Part shown: one piece after another, positions 36,347 through 44,600 of the stretch | Numbering within the stretch: position 1 is the stretch's first letter | Layout of the letters: every line of letters begins with the position of its first letter | From: Hyphomicrobiales bacterium | Lineage (GTDB): Bacteria > Pseudomonadota > Alphaproteobacteria > Rhizobiales > Rhizobiaceae | Assembly: GCA_900472485.1 (NCBI GenBank) | Contig: UCII01000011.1 | Span: 62,001 to 126,000, forward strand | DNA length: 64,000 bases | Direction: 5' to 3' | Notes under the pieces: model-generated | Databases searched by the model: none | Told to the model about the DNA's origin: nothing | Seen by the model: the letters and a program-made list of their open reading frames with translations, nothing else | Made by a program: the position numbers and the translations under genes

Positions 36347-37000
36347 ATGCCCACCTTCGGCCTGACACAGTTCATCTTCCTGCTCGAGGCGGCCGTCTGG
36401 ACGCTCGCATTGTCGGCGCTCGGTTTCATCGGCGGCGGTTTGGTCGGCTTCGTCGTGGCTCTCGCACGGATCTCGCCGAGCCGCATCACTCGCTGGACGG
36501 CGACGATCTATGTGCAACTGATCCAGGGAACGCCTCTTCTGGTATTGCTTTTCATCGTCTATTTCGGGCTCAGCATTGCCGGGTTCAACAATCTTCCGGC
36601 CTTGCTGGCGGCCGGTGTCGCGATCACGCTCTACACTTCGGCCTTTCTTGCCGAGATCTGGCGCGGTTCGATCCGGTCGATTGCCAAGACACAATGGGAG
36701 GCCGCGGAATGTCTTGGTCTCTCGCGCTGGCAACGCATGGCGCGGGTCATTCTTCCCCAGTCGCTGCGCATTGCGACGCCACCCACGGTGGGCTTCCTCG
36801 TTCAGGTGATTAAGAACACATCGCTTGCCTCGGCGATCGGTTTTGTCGAGCTCGCGCAGGCCGGCAAGCTGATCAACAATTCCACCTTCCAGCCCTTCAG
36901 CATCTTCATGGTGGTCGCTGCAATCTATTTCGCCATCTGCTTCCCGCTCACGCTCGCCAGCCGGAAGCTGGAAAGGAAACTGAATGTCTCCAATCGTTAG
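36347..37000 (+). CDS. Polar amino acid-type ABC transporter, permease 2
   Basis: 217 residues, paralogous to the preceding gene: IQGTPLLVLLFIVYFGLS and EAAECLGLSRWQRMARVILP are the same family blocks. Forms a heterodimer channel with permease 1. Its 3' end overlaps the ATPase gene by 17 bases. Confidence 0.9.
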   Translation: MPTFGLTQFIFLLEAAVWTLALSALGFIGGGLVGFVVALARISPSRITRWTATIYVQLIQGTPLLVLLFIVYFGLSIAGFNNLPALLAAGVAITLYTSAFLAEIWRGSIRSIAKTQWEAAECLGLSRWQRMARVILPQSLRIATPPTVGFLVQVIKNTSLASAIGFVELAQAGKLINNSTFQPFSIFMVVAAIYFAICFPLTLASRKLERKLNVSNR

Positions 37001-37712
37001 ATTATCCGATGTCCGCAAGAGCTTTGGCGCGCTGCAGGTCCTGAACGGTGTCTCCTTCTCGGTCGATGCAGGCGAAGTGGTTGCCATCATCGGACAGTCC
37101 GGTTCAGGCAAGTCGACCGCTTTGCGATGCATTGATGCGCTGGAGACGATTCAAGGCGGCGAGATCGAGGTTTGCGGGCACAAGATCCACTCGCCGGATC
37201 TCGACAAACGCGCGCTTCGCCGCGACGTTGGCATTGTCTTCCAAAGCTATAACCTGTTTCCGCATCTGACCGTCCTCGAGAATGCTTCGCTGGCGCTGAC
37301 CTGCGTCAAGAGGCTGAGCAAGGCCGAAGCCCGGGATATATCGCTCGACTGTCTCGGTCGGGTCGGACTTGCCGAGAAAGCCTCTTTCTACCCCGAGCAA
37401 TTGTCCGGCGGCCAGCAACAGCGCGCTGCGATCGCCCGGTCGCTGGCCATGCAGCCGCAAGTCATGCTGTTTGACGAGGTGACGTCCGCGCTTGATCCGC
37501 AGCTGACCGGCGAGGTGCTGAAGGTCATCGAAAACCTGGCGCGGGGCGGCATGACGATGATCCTCGTCACCCATGAAATGGCTTTTGCCCGGAAAGTGGC
37601 AAGCAACGTCCTTTACATGCATCTCGGCAGGGTCTGGGAGCATGGCCCGGCAGCCCTGCTCGATGCCCCTCAGACCGAGGAACTGCGCAGTTTCGTCGGC
37701 AACGGGCTTTGA
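36984..37712 (+). CDS. Polar amino acid-type ABC transporter, ATPase
   Basis: 242 residues, GlnQ/HisP type. Walker A GQSGSGKSTALRC, Q-loop FQSYNLFPHLTVLEN, signature LSGGQQQRAAIARSL, Walker B VMLFDEVTSALDPQ. Walker B ends Asp-Glu-Val rather than Asp-Glu-Pro, common in this group. Confidence 0.92.
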   Translation: MSPIVRLSDVRKSFGALQVLNGVSFSVDAGEVVAIIGQSGSGKSTALRCIDALETIQGGEIEVCGHKIHSPDLDKRALRRDVGIVFQSYNLFPHLTVLENASLALTCVKRLSKAEARDISLDCLGRVGLAEKASFYPEQLSGGQQQRAAIARSLAMQPQVMLFDEVTSALDPQLTGEVLKVIENLARGGMTMILVTHEMAFARKVASNVLYMHLGRVWEHGPAALLDAPQTEELRSFVGNGL

Positions 37713-37759
37713 GGACCACGGGCAGCGAAACGCAATCAAAATTAAATCGGAGGAGAACC

Positions 37760-38551
37760 ATGAAGCGCCGTCATATTCTAGCAGTCACCGCACTTGCGAT
37801 CCTGGGCACGTTCGCCAGCTATGCGCAGGCAGACGCCCTTGCGGATATCCAGGGCCGGAAAAAGGTCCTTATCGCCCTCGATCTCGGCTCGCCGCCGTTC
37901 GGCATGATCGATGCCAACATGCAGCCCTATGGCTCCGATGTCGAAGTTGCCAAGCTTCTTGCCGAGCAGCTCGGTCAGCCGCTTGATATCGTCCAGGTGA
38001 CCAGTCCCAACCGCATTCCTTATCTGCAGACGGGCAAGGCGGATATGGTCATCGCGTCGCTCAGCGTGACGGACGAGCGCAAGCGGGTCATCGACTATTC
38101 AAAGCCCTATGGTGTGATCCAATCGGTCGTCGCGGCACCTGCCGGCCAGACCATCAAGACCATGGCCGACCTGAAGGGCAAGCGCATCGGCACCACGCGC
38201 GGCAGCGTCAACGACAAGGAAGTCACGAAGGTCAACGACGGATCGGAAATCGTGCGTTATGATGACGACGCCACTCTGGTCACGGCACTCGTCAGCGGCC
38301 AGGTCGATGTGATGGCGACGTCGCCGCAAATCATGAAGGCGGCTAACGAGCGCAATCCGGCGTCGAAATTCGAGGTGAAGATGGTGCTCAAGGTATTCCC
38401 CTATGCCATCGGCGTCCGCAAGGGCGAGGCTGCGTTGAAGCAGCGGCTCGACAAGTTCGTCGACGAGAACCTCGCAACCGGCAAGCTCAACGAGATCTAC
38501 AAGAAATACAACGGCGTCGACCTGCCGGCCGACATCGCTACCCTGAACTGA
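37760..38551 (+). CDS. Polar amino acid-type ABC transporter, substrate-binding protein
   Basis: 263 residues with a Sec signal peptide (MKRRHILAVTALAILGTFAS, cleavage near AQA). The SBP_bac_3 fold is clear: ADMVIASLSVTDERKRVIDY contains the Arg that holds a carboxylate in GlnH and HisJ. The Asp that holds the amino group in those proteins (in GlnH, the Asp of VLHDTPN) is not present in the matching stretch VDVMATSPQIM. This suggests a carboxylic acid ligand without an alpha-amino group. GGAGG precedes the ATG. It ends the transporter part of the operon. Confidence 0.88.
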   Translation: MKRRHILAVTALAILGTFASYAQADALADIQGRKKVLIALDLGSPPFGMIDANMQPYGSDVEVAKLLAEQLGQPLDIVQVTSPNRIPYLQTGKADMVIASLSVTDERKRVIDYSKPYGVIQSVVAAPAGQTIKTMADLKGKRIGTTRGSVNDKEVTKVNDGSEIVRYDDDATLVTALVSGQVDVMATSPQIMKAANERNPASKFEVKMVLKVFPYAIGVRKGEAALKQRLDKFVDENLATGKLNEIYKKYNGVDLPADIATLN

Positions 38552-38616
38552 TCTATTTCCAGCGAACCGGGCGCAAGCGTCCGGTTCACGCCCCCAAACC
38601 GGAAAGGTATCGTCCC

Positions 38617-39630
38617 GTGAAAGCCCTGTTGATCGAAAGTGAAGGTGTCAGCCGTTTCACCGATGTCGCCCGCCCGCAGCTCGGGGAAGGCGATGTCCGT
38701 ATTTCCGTGCGCCATGTCGGCATCTGCGGGAGTGACCTCAACACGTTTCGAGGCCTCAACCCGCTGGTGGAGCTGCCGCGCATCCCAGGGCACGAAATCG
38801 GTGGCGAGATCATCGAGACAGGGGCGGGCGTTTCGTCCGCCTATCAACCGGGACAGCGCGTCATCGTTCTTCCCTATACCAGTTGCGGCACTTGCTCTTC
38901 CTGCCGCAAGGGTCGCGTGAATGCCTGCCGCTACAATCGGACGCTCGGTGTTCAGCAGGATGGCGGGCTTGCCGAAGAGATCGTTCTTCCCGCGGAAAAG
39001 ATGATTCTGAATGAGACGCTCGATCCTCGCTTCCTTGCCTTGGTTGAGCCGCTATCGGTAGGCTTCCATGCGGTGGCGCGCGGCCGCGTTTCGTCGAGTG
39101 ATCGCATCGTCGTGCTGGGCTGCGGCATGATCGGGATGGGCGTTGTGATCGGAGCCGTTGCTCGCGGAGCCGAAGTGATCGCCGTCGATCTCAGCTCGGA
39201 AAAGACCGCCCTGGCGAAGCAGTTCGGAGCCCGTCACACAATCGATGCCGGCACGGAAGATGTCGCTGCGCGCATTGTCGAACTGACTGATGATCAGGGC
39301 GTCGATGTGGCCTTCGAGGCGGTCGGCCTCCCGGAAACCTTTCGCCAGGCGATCGATCTGGCCGGCTTTTGCGGGCGCGTCGTCTATGTCGGCTACGCCA
39401 AGGCGCCCGTCACCTATCAAACGCAAATGTTCAATCTCAAGGAGTTGGATATCATGGGGTCGCGCAACGCGACCAGGTCCGATTTCGATGCGGTGATCGC
39501 TTACCTCGAGACGATCGGCGATCGTGCCGCCTCGCTCATTTCCAAGGTCATAGCTTTCGCCGAGGCCGAAGGTGCATTGCCCTTTTGGGACAAGAACCGC
39601 GACGTTTTGAAGGTCATTGTCGAAAGATGA
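38617..39630 (+). CDS. Zinc-dependent medium-chain dehydrogenase (LgoD/sorbitol dehydrogenase type)
   Basis: 337 residues starting at a GTG with GGAAAGG upstream. Catalytic-zinc motifs GICGSD and PGHEIGGE; structural-zinc cysteines CGTCSSCRKGRVNAC; NAD-binding VVLGCGMIGMGVVIGAVARG. The family includes L-galactonate, L-idonate, sorbitol and threonine dehydrogenases. Next to a UxaA-type dehydratase, a role in oxidising a hydroxyl of an aldonate (as E. coli LgoD does) is the best guess. Exact substrate unknown. Confidence 0.85.
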   Translation: MKALLIESEGVSRFTDVARPQLGEGDVRISVRHVGICGSDLNTFRGLNPLVELPRIPGHEIGGEIIETGAGVSSAYQPGQRVIVLPYTSCGTCSSCRKGRVNACRYNRTLGVQQDGGLAEEIVLPAEKMILNETLDPRFLALVEPLSVGFHAVARGRVSSSDRIVVLGCGMIGMGVVIGAVARGAEVIAVDLSSEKTALAKQFGARHTIDAGTEDVAARIVELTDDQGVDVAFEAVGLPETFRQAIDLAGFCGRVVYVGYAKAPVTYQTQMFNLKELDIMGSRNATRSDFDAVIAYLETIGDRAASLISKVIAFAEAEGALPFWDKNRDVLKVIVER

Positions 39631-40430
39631 ATATGCAAGCAAGTATGAAATCTCCAACCGCGCTTCCGGACTGGCATGGTGCATTCCGACTGGACGGGCA
39701 GCGCGCGCTGGTGACCGGCGGAGGTAGTGGACTGGGCCTCGCGATCGCGCGTTGCCTCGCAGCCTCGGGTGCTGAGGTGGTGCTGGCGGGCCGCAGGTCG
39801 GATCTCCTCGAGGAAGCAGCGACGTCGATTGGCCCCCTGGCAAAAGCCGCACAGCTCGACCTTCGCGATCTTGCCTCGATCAAGGCTTTCGCGGCCGGAG
39901 TGGAGGAGGTGCACGGCCCTGTCGATATCGTCGTCAACAATGCCGGGAATACGGTGAAGAAGCCGTTCGAGGAATCCGATATTGCCGACTTCGACGAAGT
40001 CATGGATGTCCATGTTCGCGGCGCGCTGGAACTGACCCGGCAATTTCTGCCTGGTCAGATCGCAAGAGGAAGCGGCTGCGTGCTCTTCACCGCGTCCATG
40101 ACATCCTTCATCGGCCAGCCATTGGTGATGGGCTATACGACGGCGAAGACGGCGCTGACGGGTGCCGTGCGCGGGCTTTCGGCCGAATTCGCCGGCCGAG
40201 GAATCCGTGTCAATGCCGTGGCGCCCGGCTGGATCGATACGGATCTGTTTCAGAAGGCTACGGCCAACGATCCGGCTCGCCGCGCCAAAATCATGGGCCG
40301 CATCCAGATGAACCGCCTCGGCTCGGCTGAGGAAATCGGCTGGACATGCGCTTTTCTCGCATCGCCTGCCGCCGGCTATATCACCGGCCAGACCATCATC
40401 GTAGACGGCGGCGCCGTCGTCGGTTTCTAA
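39627..40430 (+). CDS. Short-chain dehydrogenase/reductase
   Basis: 267 residues. Cofactor motif VTGGGSGLGLAIA, NNAG, catalytic Ser in LFTASM and Tyr/Lys in YTTAK are all intact. The C-terminus ITGQTIIVDGGAVVGF is typical. Start overlaps the dehydrogenase stop (ATGA). It could reduce the keto acid made by the zinc enzyme, replacing UxaB in an oxidation-then-reduction epimerisation; inferred from context. Confidence 0.88.
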   Translation: MNMQASMKSPTALPDWHGAFRLDGQRALVTGGGSGLGLAIARCLAASGAEVVLAGRRSDLLEEAATSIGPLAKAAQLDLRDLASIKAFAAGVEEVHGPVDIVVNNAGNTVKKPFEESDIADFDEVMDVHVRGALELTRQFLPGQIARGSGCVLFTASMTSFIGQPLVMGYTTAKTALTGAVRGLSAEFAGRGIRVNAVAPGWIDTDLFQKATANDPARRAKIMGRIQMNRLGSAEEIGWTCAFLASPAAGYITGQTIIVDGGAVVGF

Positions 40431-40456
40431 AAATTGCAATGAAGGGAGGTTTCCCG

Positions 40457-41155
40457 ATGGATACCATAGCGACCTATTCAACCGATGCCGATCTGTTCCG
40501 TGTGTTGAAAGCCGAGCTCTTTACCGCTGTCGTCGGCGATATCCTTGATACGCTTGGCCATCGTCGACAGTTCCTGCCCGCCGGTATCAAGCCTCTGCGC
40601 GACGACATGAAGATCGCCGGCCGCGCAATGCCGGCGCTTGAGGCCGATGTCTTCTCGGATGGGAAGGGCTCCTTCGGCCCGCTCGCTGACAAGCCGTTCG
40701 GCATCATGTTCGAAGCGCTGGATTCGCTGAAGCCGGGCGACGTCTATATTGCCACGGGTTCGTCGCTTCGTTACGCGCTTTGGGGCGGTCTGATGTCGAC
40801 GAGAGCCACCCATCTGCAGGCCGCAGGTGCCATCCTCGACGGTTATGTGCGCGATGCCGGCGAAATCGAGCGGCTTGGCTTCCCGGCCTTTTCCCGCGGA
40901 ATCTATGCGCAGGATCAGGGGCCGCGCGGCAAGGTCATCGACTACAATACCCCGATCGAAATCGAAGGTGTCCGCATCGAACCCGGCGATCTGCTCTATG
41001 GCGACCGCGAAGGCGTTCTCGTTATCCCGAAGGCGGTCGAAAAGGAAGCGATTTCGCTCGCCTTGGAGAAGGTACGGACCGAAAACAAGGTGGCGGAGGC
41101 AATCCGCAACGGCATGAGCACGGTCGAAGCCTTCGCGACATTTGGGGTGATGTGA
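40457..41155 (+). CDS. RraA-like aldolase/decarboxylase family protein
   Basis: 232 residues from MDTIATYSTDADLFRVLK, preceded by AAGGGAGG. The active-site block GAILDGYVRDAGEI carries the Arg-Asp pair of class II HMG/CHA-type pyruvate aldolases. Members cleave or decarboxylate 2-keto-4-hydroxy acids with a divalent metal, and only some are RNase E regulators. In this operon, cleavage of a 2-keto-3-deoxy acid to pyruvate plus an aldehyde fits. An ATG at 40439 is an alternative start. Confidence 0.82.
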   Translation: MDTIATYSTDADLFRVLKAELFTAVVGDILDTLGHRRQFLPAGIKPLRDDMKIAGRAMPALEADVFSDGKGSFGPLADKPFGIMFEALDSLKPGDVYIATGSSLRYALWGGLMSTRATHLQAAGAILDGYVRDAGEIERLGFPAFSRGIYAQDQGPRGKVIDYNTPIEIEGVRIEPGDLLYGDREGVLVIPKAVEKEAISLALEKVRTENKVAEAIRNGMSTVEAFATFGVM

Positions 41156-41159
41156 GGTC

Positions 41160-41492
41160 ATGGGCTCTGGCGCGCCGCTAACACATGCCGATGATCCGCG
41201 GCTGCTGCTGCTTTCGGAAGAGGACAATGTTTTCGTCTGCCGCGAGGATATTCCCGCAGGGGAACGTGTTCGCGTCGGGGAACGGGAGGTGACGCTCGCA
41301 AAGACGATTTCGCGAGGTCACAAGATCGCCCGGCATGAGATCGCACCGGGCGCCAAGGTCTACAAATACGGCGCTCCGATCGGCTCCGCCATTGCGCTGA
41401 TCGCGCCCGGTGACCACGTTCACGTGCACAATGTCAAGAGCGACTACACGCCGAGCCACTTCTTCGACATCCAGGAGGTTATCAAAAAATGA
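41160..41492 (+). CDS. UxaA-type dehydratase, small SAF-domain subunit
   Basis: 110 residues matching the N-terminal SAF domain of altronate dehydratase-like enzymes (EDIPAGERVRVGEREVTLAK and HKIARHEIAPGAKVYKYGAPIG). Split small/large forms are known, for example in sulfolactate lyase SuyAB. It overlaps the large subunit gene by four bases. Confidence 0.85.
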   Translation: MGSGAPLTHADDPRLLLLSEEDNVFVCREDIPAGERVRVGEREVTLAKTISRGHKIARHEIAPGAKVYKYGAPIGSAIALIAPGDHVHVHNVKSDYTPSHFFDIQEVIKK

Positions 41493-42682
41493 CCTTGCAA
41501 GGCTATCTGCGGCCGGATGGCCGTAAAGGCATCCGCAATATCGTCGCCGTCGCCTATCTGGTGGAATGTGCCCACCACGTCGGACGTCAGATCATTTCGG
41601 GTTTCGACGGGCAGGAGGTTCATCTCATCGGCTTCCCCGGCTGTTTTCCCAATGCCTACACACAACGGATGATGGAGCGGCTTTGTACCCATCCGAATAT
41701 CGGGGCGGTTCTGCTGCTGTCGCTCGGCTGTGAAAGCTTCAACAAATACTCGCTGTCCAAAATCATCGAGGAGAGCGGCAGGCCGGTGAAGACACTGACC
41801 ATCCAGAACGATGGCGGCACGCGCAGCACGATTGCGGCCGGTCGTGTCTGGGTAAGCAAGCAGCTTGAGGCGCTTGCCCAAGATGAGCGCGTCCCGATGG
41901 ACATCAACGAGCTGATCGTCGGGACGGTTTGCGGCGGGTCGGACGGAACGAGCGGGATTACCGGCAATCCGGCGGCGGGCCGGGCTTTCGATTCTCTGGT
42001 GGCGGCCGGTGCTACCTGCATTTTCGAGGAAACCGGCGAGCTCATCGGCTGCGAGGAGATCATGGCCGATCGCGCGGTCACGCCCGAACTCGCCGATGAG
42101 CTTCGTGCGGCGGTTGACAAGGCGGCACGCTACTATGCCACGCTCGGCTACGGCAGCTTTGCACCGGGCAATGCCGATGGCGGGCTAACGACGATCGAAG
42201 AGAAATCGATGGGCGCCTATGCCAAGTCCGGCGCGTCGCCGATCTCCGGCCTGATCAAACCCGGTGATATTCCGCCGCGTGGCGGTCTTTATCTGATGGA
42301 CGTGGTGCCTGACGGCGAGGTGCGGTTCGGCTTCCCGAATATTTCCGACAATGCCGAAATTGTCGAGATGATCGCGTCCGGCTGTCACATGGTGTTCTTT
42401 GTCACCGGCCGCGGCTCGGTCTCAGGCTCGGCCATCTCGCCGGTGATCAAGATCTGCGCCAATCCGGATACCTACCGCCGGCTGGAGGAAGATATGGATG
42501 TCGATGCTGGCCGTATCCTCGAGGGACGAGCAAGCCTTGATGAGGTCGGCCAGGAGATCGTCACGCTTCTGCGAGACGTTGCCGGTGGCAAACCGACGAA
42601 GTCGGAAAGCCTCGGCCATCAGGAGTTCATCCTGACCTACAAGTCCTTTGAGCCGATCGGGCCGGCATGCCTGCCGGCCTAG
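41489..42682 (+). CDS. UxaA-type dehydratase, large subunit
   Basis: 397 residues of the altronate/galactarate dehydratase C-terminal family. Hallmarks: GYLRPDGRKGIRN, LSLGCESFN, GTVCGGSDGTSGITGNPA, EETGELIGCEEIM, GNADGGLTTIEEKSMGAYAK. Cys residues in LGCES, TVCGG and IGCEE fit the Fe-S or Fe site of the family. Dehydrates a sugar acid to a 2-keto-3-deoxy acid. Altronate, galactonate-derived acids or a sulfolactate-like acid are all possible. Ends in a hairpin at 42660-42679. Confidence 0.87.
   Translation: MTLQGYLRPDGRKGIRNIVAVAYLVECAHHVGRQIISGFDGQEVHLIGFPGCFPNAYTQRMMERLCTHPNIGAVLLLSLGCESFNKYSLSKIIEESGRPVKTLTIQNDGGTRSTIAAGRVWVSKQLEALAQDERVPMDINELIVGTVCGGSDGTSGITGNPAAGRAFDSLVAAGATCIFEETGELIGCEEIMADRAVTPELADELRAAVDKAARYYATLGYGSFAPGNADGGLTTIEEKSMGAYAKSGASPISGLIKPGDIPPRGGLYLMDVVPDGEVRFGFPNISDNAEIVEMIASGCHMVFFVTGRGSVSGSAISPVIKICANPDTYRRLEEDMDVDAGRILEGRASLDEVGQEIVTLLRDVAGGKPTKSESLGHQEFILTYKSFEPIGPACLPA
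42660..42679 (+). terminator. Hairpin at the end of the dehydratase gene
   Basis: GGCCGGCA-TGCC-TGCCGGCC is a perfect eight-pair stem with a four-base loop that overlaps the last codons, directly before the TAG stop. No T run follows. Confidence 0.5.
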
Positions 42683-43051
42683 AATCGGCCAGAGTTAGAT
42701 TGAAGCATATCCGGCATGTCTTGATATGCGGTGCAATGCTGTAGGCCGAAGGCCTCAGGAACTTCGTCGACTTACGGTCATTTTGCATTGCGATTCAGCT
42801 AAAAGCTGACAGACTCTGGTAGAGGACAGCCGCAATCTTCAGCGTGCCACGCCCCGCCGTGTCGCGGGTTTCTTACCCATGACGTAGCCCGAACCAAGGC
42901 TTTTGGCCCGCGCGCCGTCCAGCTGGTGGCAACGTAGAAAGAGATTTTCCAATTCCCGTGCCTTCAGAGATCGCTGTTTCTTTTAATCCACTATTTTTAT
43001 GGACAATATTTGCGTTATCGAAAATGCATGCGATCTTCGGAAGGGATGAGA
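42683..43051. other. Intergenic region with a coding-like remnant and a regulatory dyad
   Basis: 369 bases without an intact gene. A minus-strand frame at about 42845-42990 reads RSLKARELENLFLRCHQLDG and ends MGKKPATRRGVAR with a stop. It has no ATG and is followed upstream by an in-frame stop, so it may be a fragment. The dyad at 42982-43006 lies at the right end. Confidence 0.4.
42982..43006. promoter_or_regulatory. Operator-like dyad (copy 2), shared with 27986-28010
   Basis: TTTAA, then TCCA-CTATTTTTA-TGGA, then CAA. Compared with the copy at 27986 the arms differ at one paired position on each side (T/A there, C/G here), so the dyad is kept while the sequence changes. It ends 45 bases before the FMN reductase start. 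Confidence 0.5.
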
Positions 43052-43612
43052 ATGAGTGCGCCCAAACTCGTCGGCATTGCCGGCAGCTTCAACAGGCCGT
43101 CGAAGACCTACGCGCTGGTCCAGACTGTCGCGGATCTGGCAAGCGGGCGATATGGCTTCTCAAGCAGGATCTACGATCTGCATGATGTTGGCCCCTCTCT
43201 CGGCGCGGCTCAGTGGCGCAAGGATCTCGACGATCAGGCGAAAGGCGTGATCAATGAAATCGTCTCGGCGGATGCATTGGTTATCGGCTCGCCGACGTTC
43301 AAGGGCTCTTATCCCGGGCTGTTCAAGCATCTGATCGACCTTATCGATCCGCACGAGCTGCGCGCCAAGCCGATCATCATCACCGCGACCGGCGGCGGGG
43401 ACAGGCACGCGCTGATGGTGGAACATCAGTTGCGGCCGCTCTTCGGCTTCTTCATGGCACACACCCTGCGAACCGCTGTCTATGCGTCGGATCGTGATTT
43501 TACCGACTACAAGGTCTCGTCGGAACCGCTGGCCAACCGGATCAATGAGGTCGTCGGTGAGATCTCGGCTTTCTTCCCGCATTCTGTAAGGGTGCTCGCC
43601 GCGACCGAATGA
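43052..43612 (+). CDS. NADPH-dependent FMN reductase (SsuE/MsuE type)
   Basis: 186 residues. Flavodoxin-like fold with GIAGSFNRPSKTYALVQT binding the FMN phosphate and SPTFKGSYPGLFKHLIDL, a family hallmark. Supplies reduced flavin to a monooxygenase, often one that frees sulfur from sulfonates. No monooxygenase gene is adjacent. The ATG at 43052 is seven bases after GGAAGGG; an ATG at 43046 is also possible. Confidence 0.85.
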   Translation: MSAPKLVGIAGSFNRPSKTYALVQTVADLASGRYGFSSRIYDLHDVGPSLGAAQWRKDLDDQAKGVINEIVSADALVIGSPTFKGSYPGLFKHLIDLIDPHELRAKPIIITATGGGDRHALMVEHQLRPLFGFFMAHTLRTAVYASDRDFTDYKVSSEPLANRINEVVGEISAFFPHSVRVLAATE

Positions 43613-43672
43613 TGGGCTGACGGACAAATTGTCTTCAACCGCCTCGGATCTATCAACCAAATGGAGGGTTAC

Positions 43673-43843
43673 ATGAAATGGAATGTCATTAGCCGCCTGA
43701 AGACGATTTTCGCTGGGCGTGCGTTGCGGGATGAGGATGGACACATCTGGTCCGTCGATCGGCCCGAGCCTGGCGAGCGAGAGCTCTCCGCGCGCGACTA
43801 CGAGATCTACTATTGGTGTACATCCCCCGCGCCTTGGCATTGA
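43673..43843 (+). CDS. Small hypothetical protein
   Basis: 56 residues (MKWNVISRLKTIFAGRALRD ... SARDYEIYYWCTSPAPWH) with GGAGGG about seven bases before the ATG. Composition is coding-like, rich in charged residues. No family recognised. It lies between the FMN reductase and the hydrolase on the same strand. Confidence 0.45.
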   Translation: MKWNVISRLKTIFAGRALRDEDGHIWSVDRPEPGERELSARDYEIYYWCTSPAPWH

Positions 43844-43908
43844 AGGGATGCATTTTTGATTTCCTGTCGCAAGCTTTGCATTCGATCGCTTTTCCTCGTG
43901 AGGCTTCC

Positions 43909-44493
43909 ATGACCAGAGTACTGATCGTGCCCGGCCTTTTCGGCTCCGCCGAGGGGCATTGGCAGCGCTATTGGCTGCAGGATCATTCCGACGTTCGGCT
44001 CGTCGAGCAGGATAACTGGGACTTTCCCAATCTCGGCAGCTGGATGGAGAAATTGGAAGTTGCGCTGGAAGAGGCCGGAGAAGCCTATGTCGTCGCCCAT
44101 AGCCTTGGCTGTGTGTTGACAGCGAAATTGGCTGGCCGCCAGGCCGCACGAAGGGTCAAAGGCGCTCTACTCGTAGCGCCCTGCGATATTCCGGTGACGG
44201 AAACCCTGCATGCCGGACATCTGTCCTTCGGCACCATGCCGACGGAAGCGCTGCCTTTCCCAAGCATGACGATCGGGAGCCTGAATGACATCTATATGAG
44301 CCTCGACCGGCTCGGCATGTTCGGACGGCTCTGGAATTCGGATGTTCGCAATATCGGCCTTGCCGGACATATCAACATAGCGAGCGGTTACGGACGCTGG
44401 GCGAGCGGCTATCGCTTTCTGGATATGCTGAAGATGCGCAGCCGGCATCGCAGGCCGCAAGGGATTTCAGCGGCAATCGCGGCATCCATTTGA
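43909..44493 (+). CDS. Alpha/beta hydrolase of the RBBP9/YdeN family
   Basis: 194 residues. VPGLFGSAEGHWQRYW opens the family. The nucleophile elbow is AHSLGC, and the acid/His region is near GLAGHINIASGYGRW. A cytoplasmic serine hydrolase of unknown substrate. The ATG at 43909 has weak GAGG just upstream. Confidence 0.8.
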   Translation: MTRVLIVPGLFGSAEGHWQRYWLQDHSDVRLVEQDNWDFPNLGSWMEKLEVALEEAGEAYVVAHSLGCVLTAKLAGRQAARRVKGALLVAPCDIPVTETLHAGHLSFGTMPTEALPFPSMTIGSLNDIYMSLDRLGMFGRLWNSDVRNIGLAGHINIASGYGRWASGYRFLDMLKMRSRHRRPQGISAAIAASI

Positions 44494-44600
44494 AACAAGG
44501 GCTTTTCATATCCGACATTCGACGCCATTGTGCGACGAATTTTTTTCTCGTTCCCTGGCTGTCACAAATGCACGCCGGGGCAGGTTTTGGAGGTAAGACA

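Noticed and set aside
42845..42990. Minus-strand coding-like fragment downstream of the dehydratase gene
   Set aside because: It has no ATG, is closed by an in-frame stop upstream and matches no family I recognise; not called as a gene.
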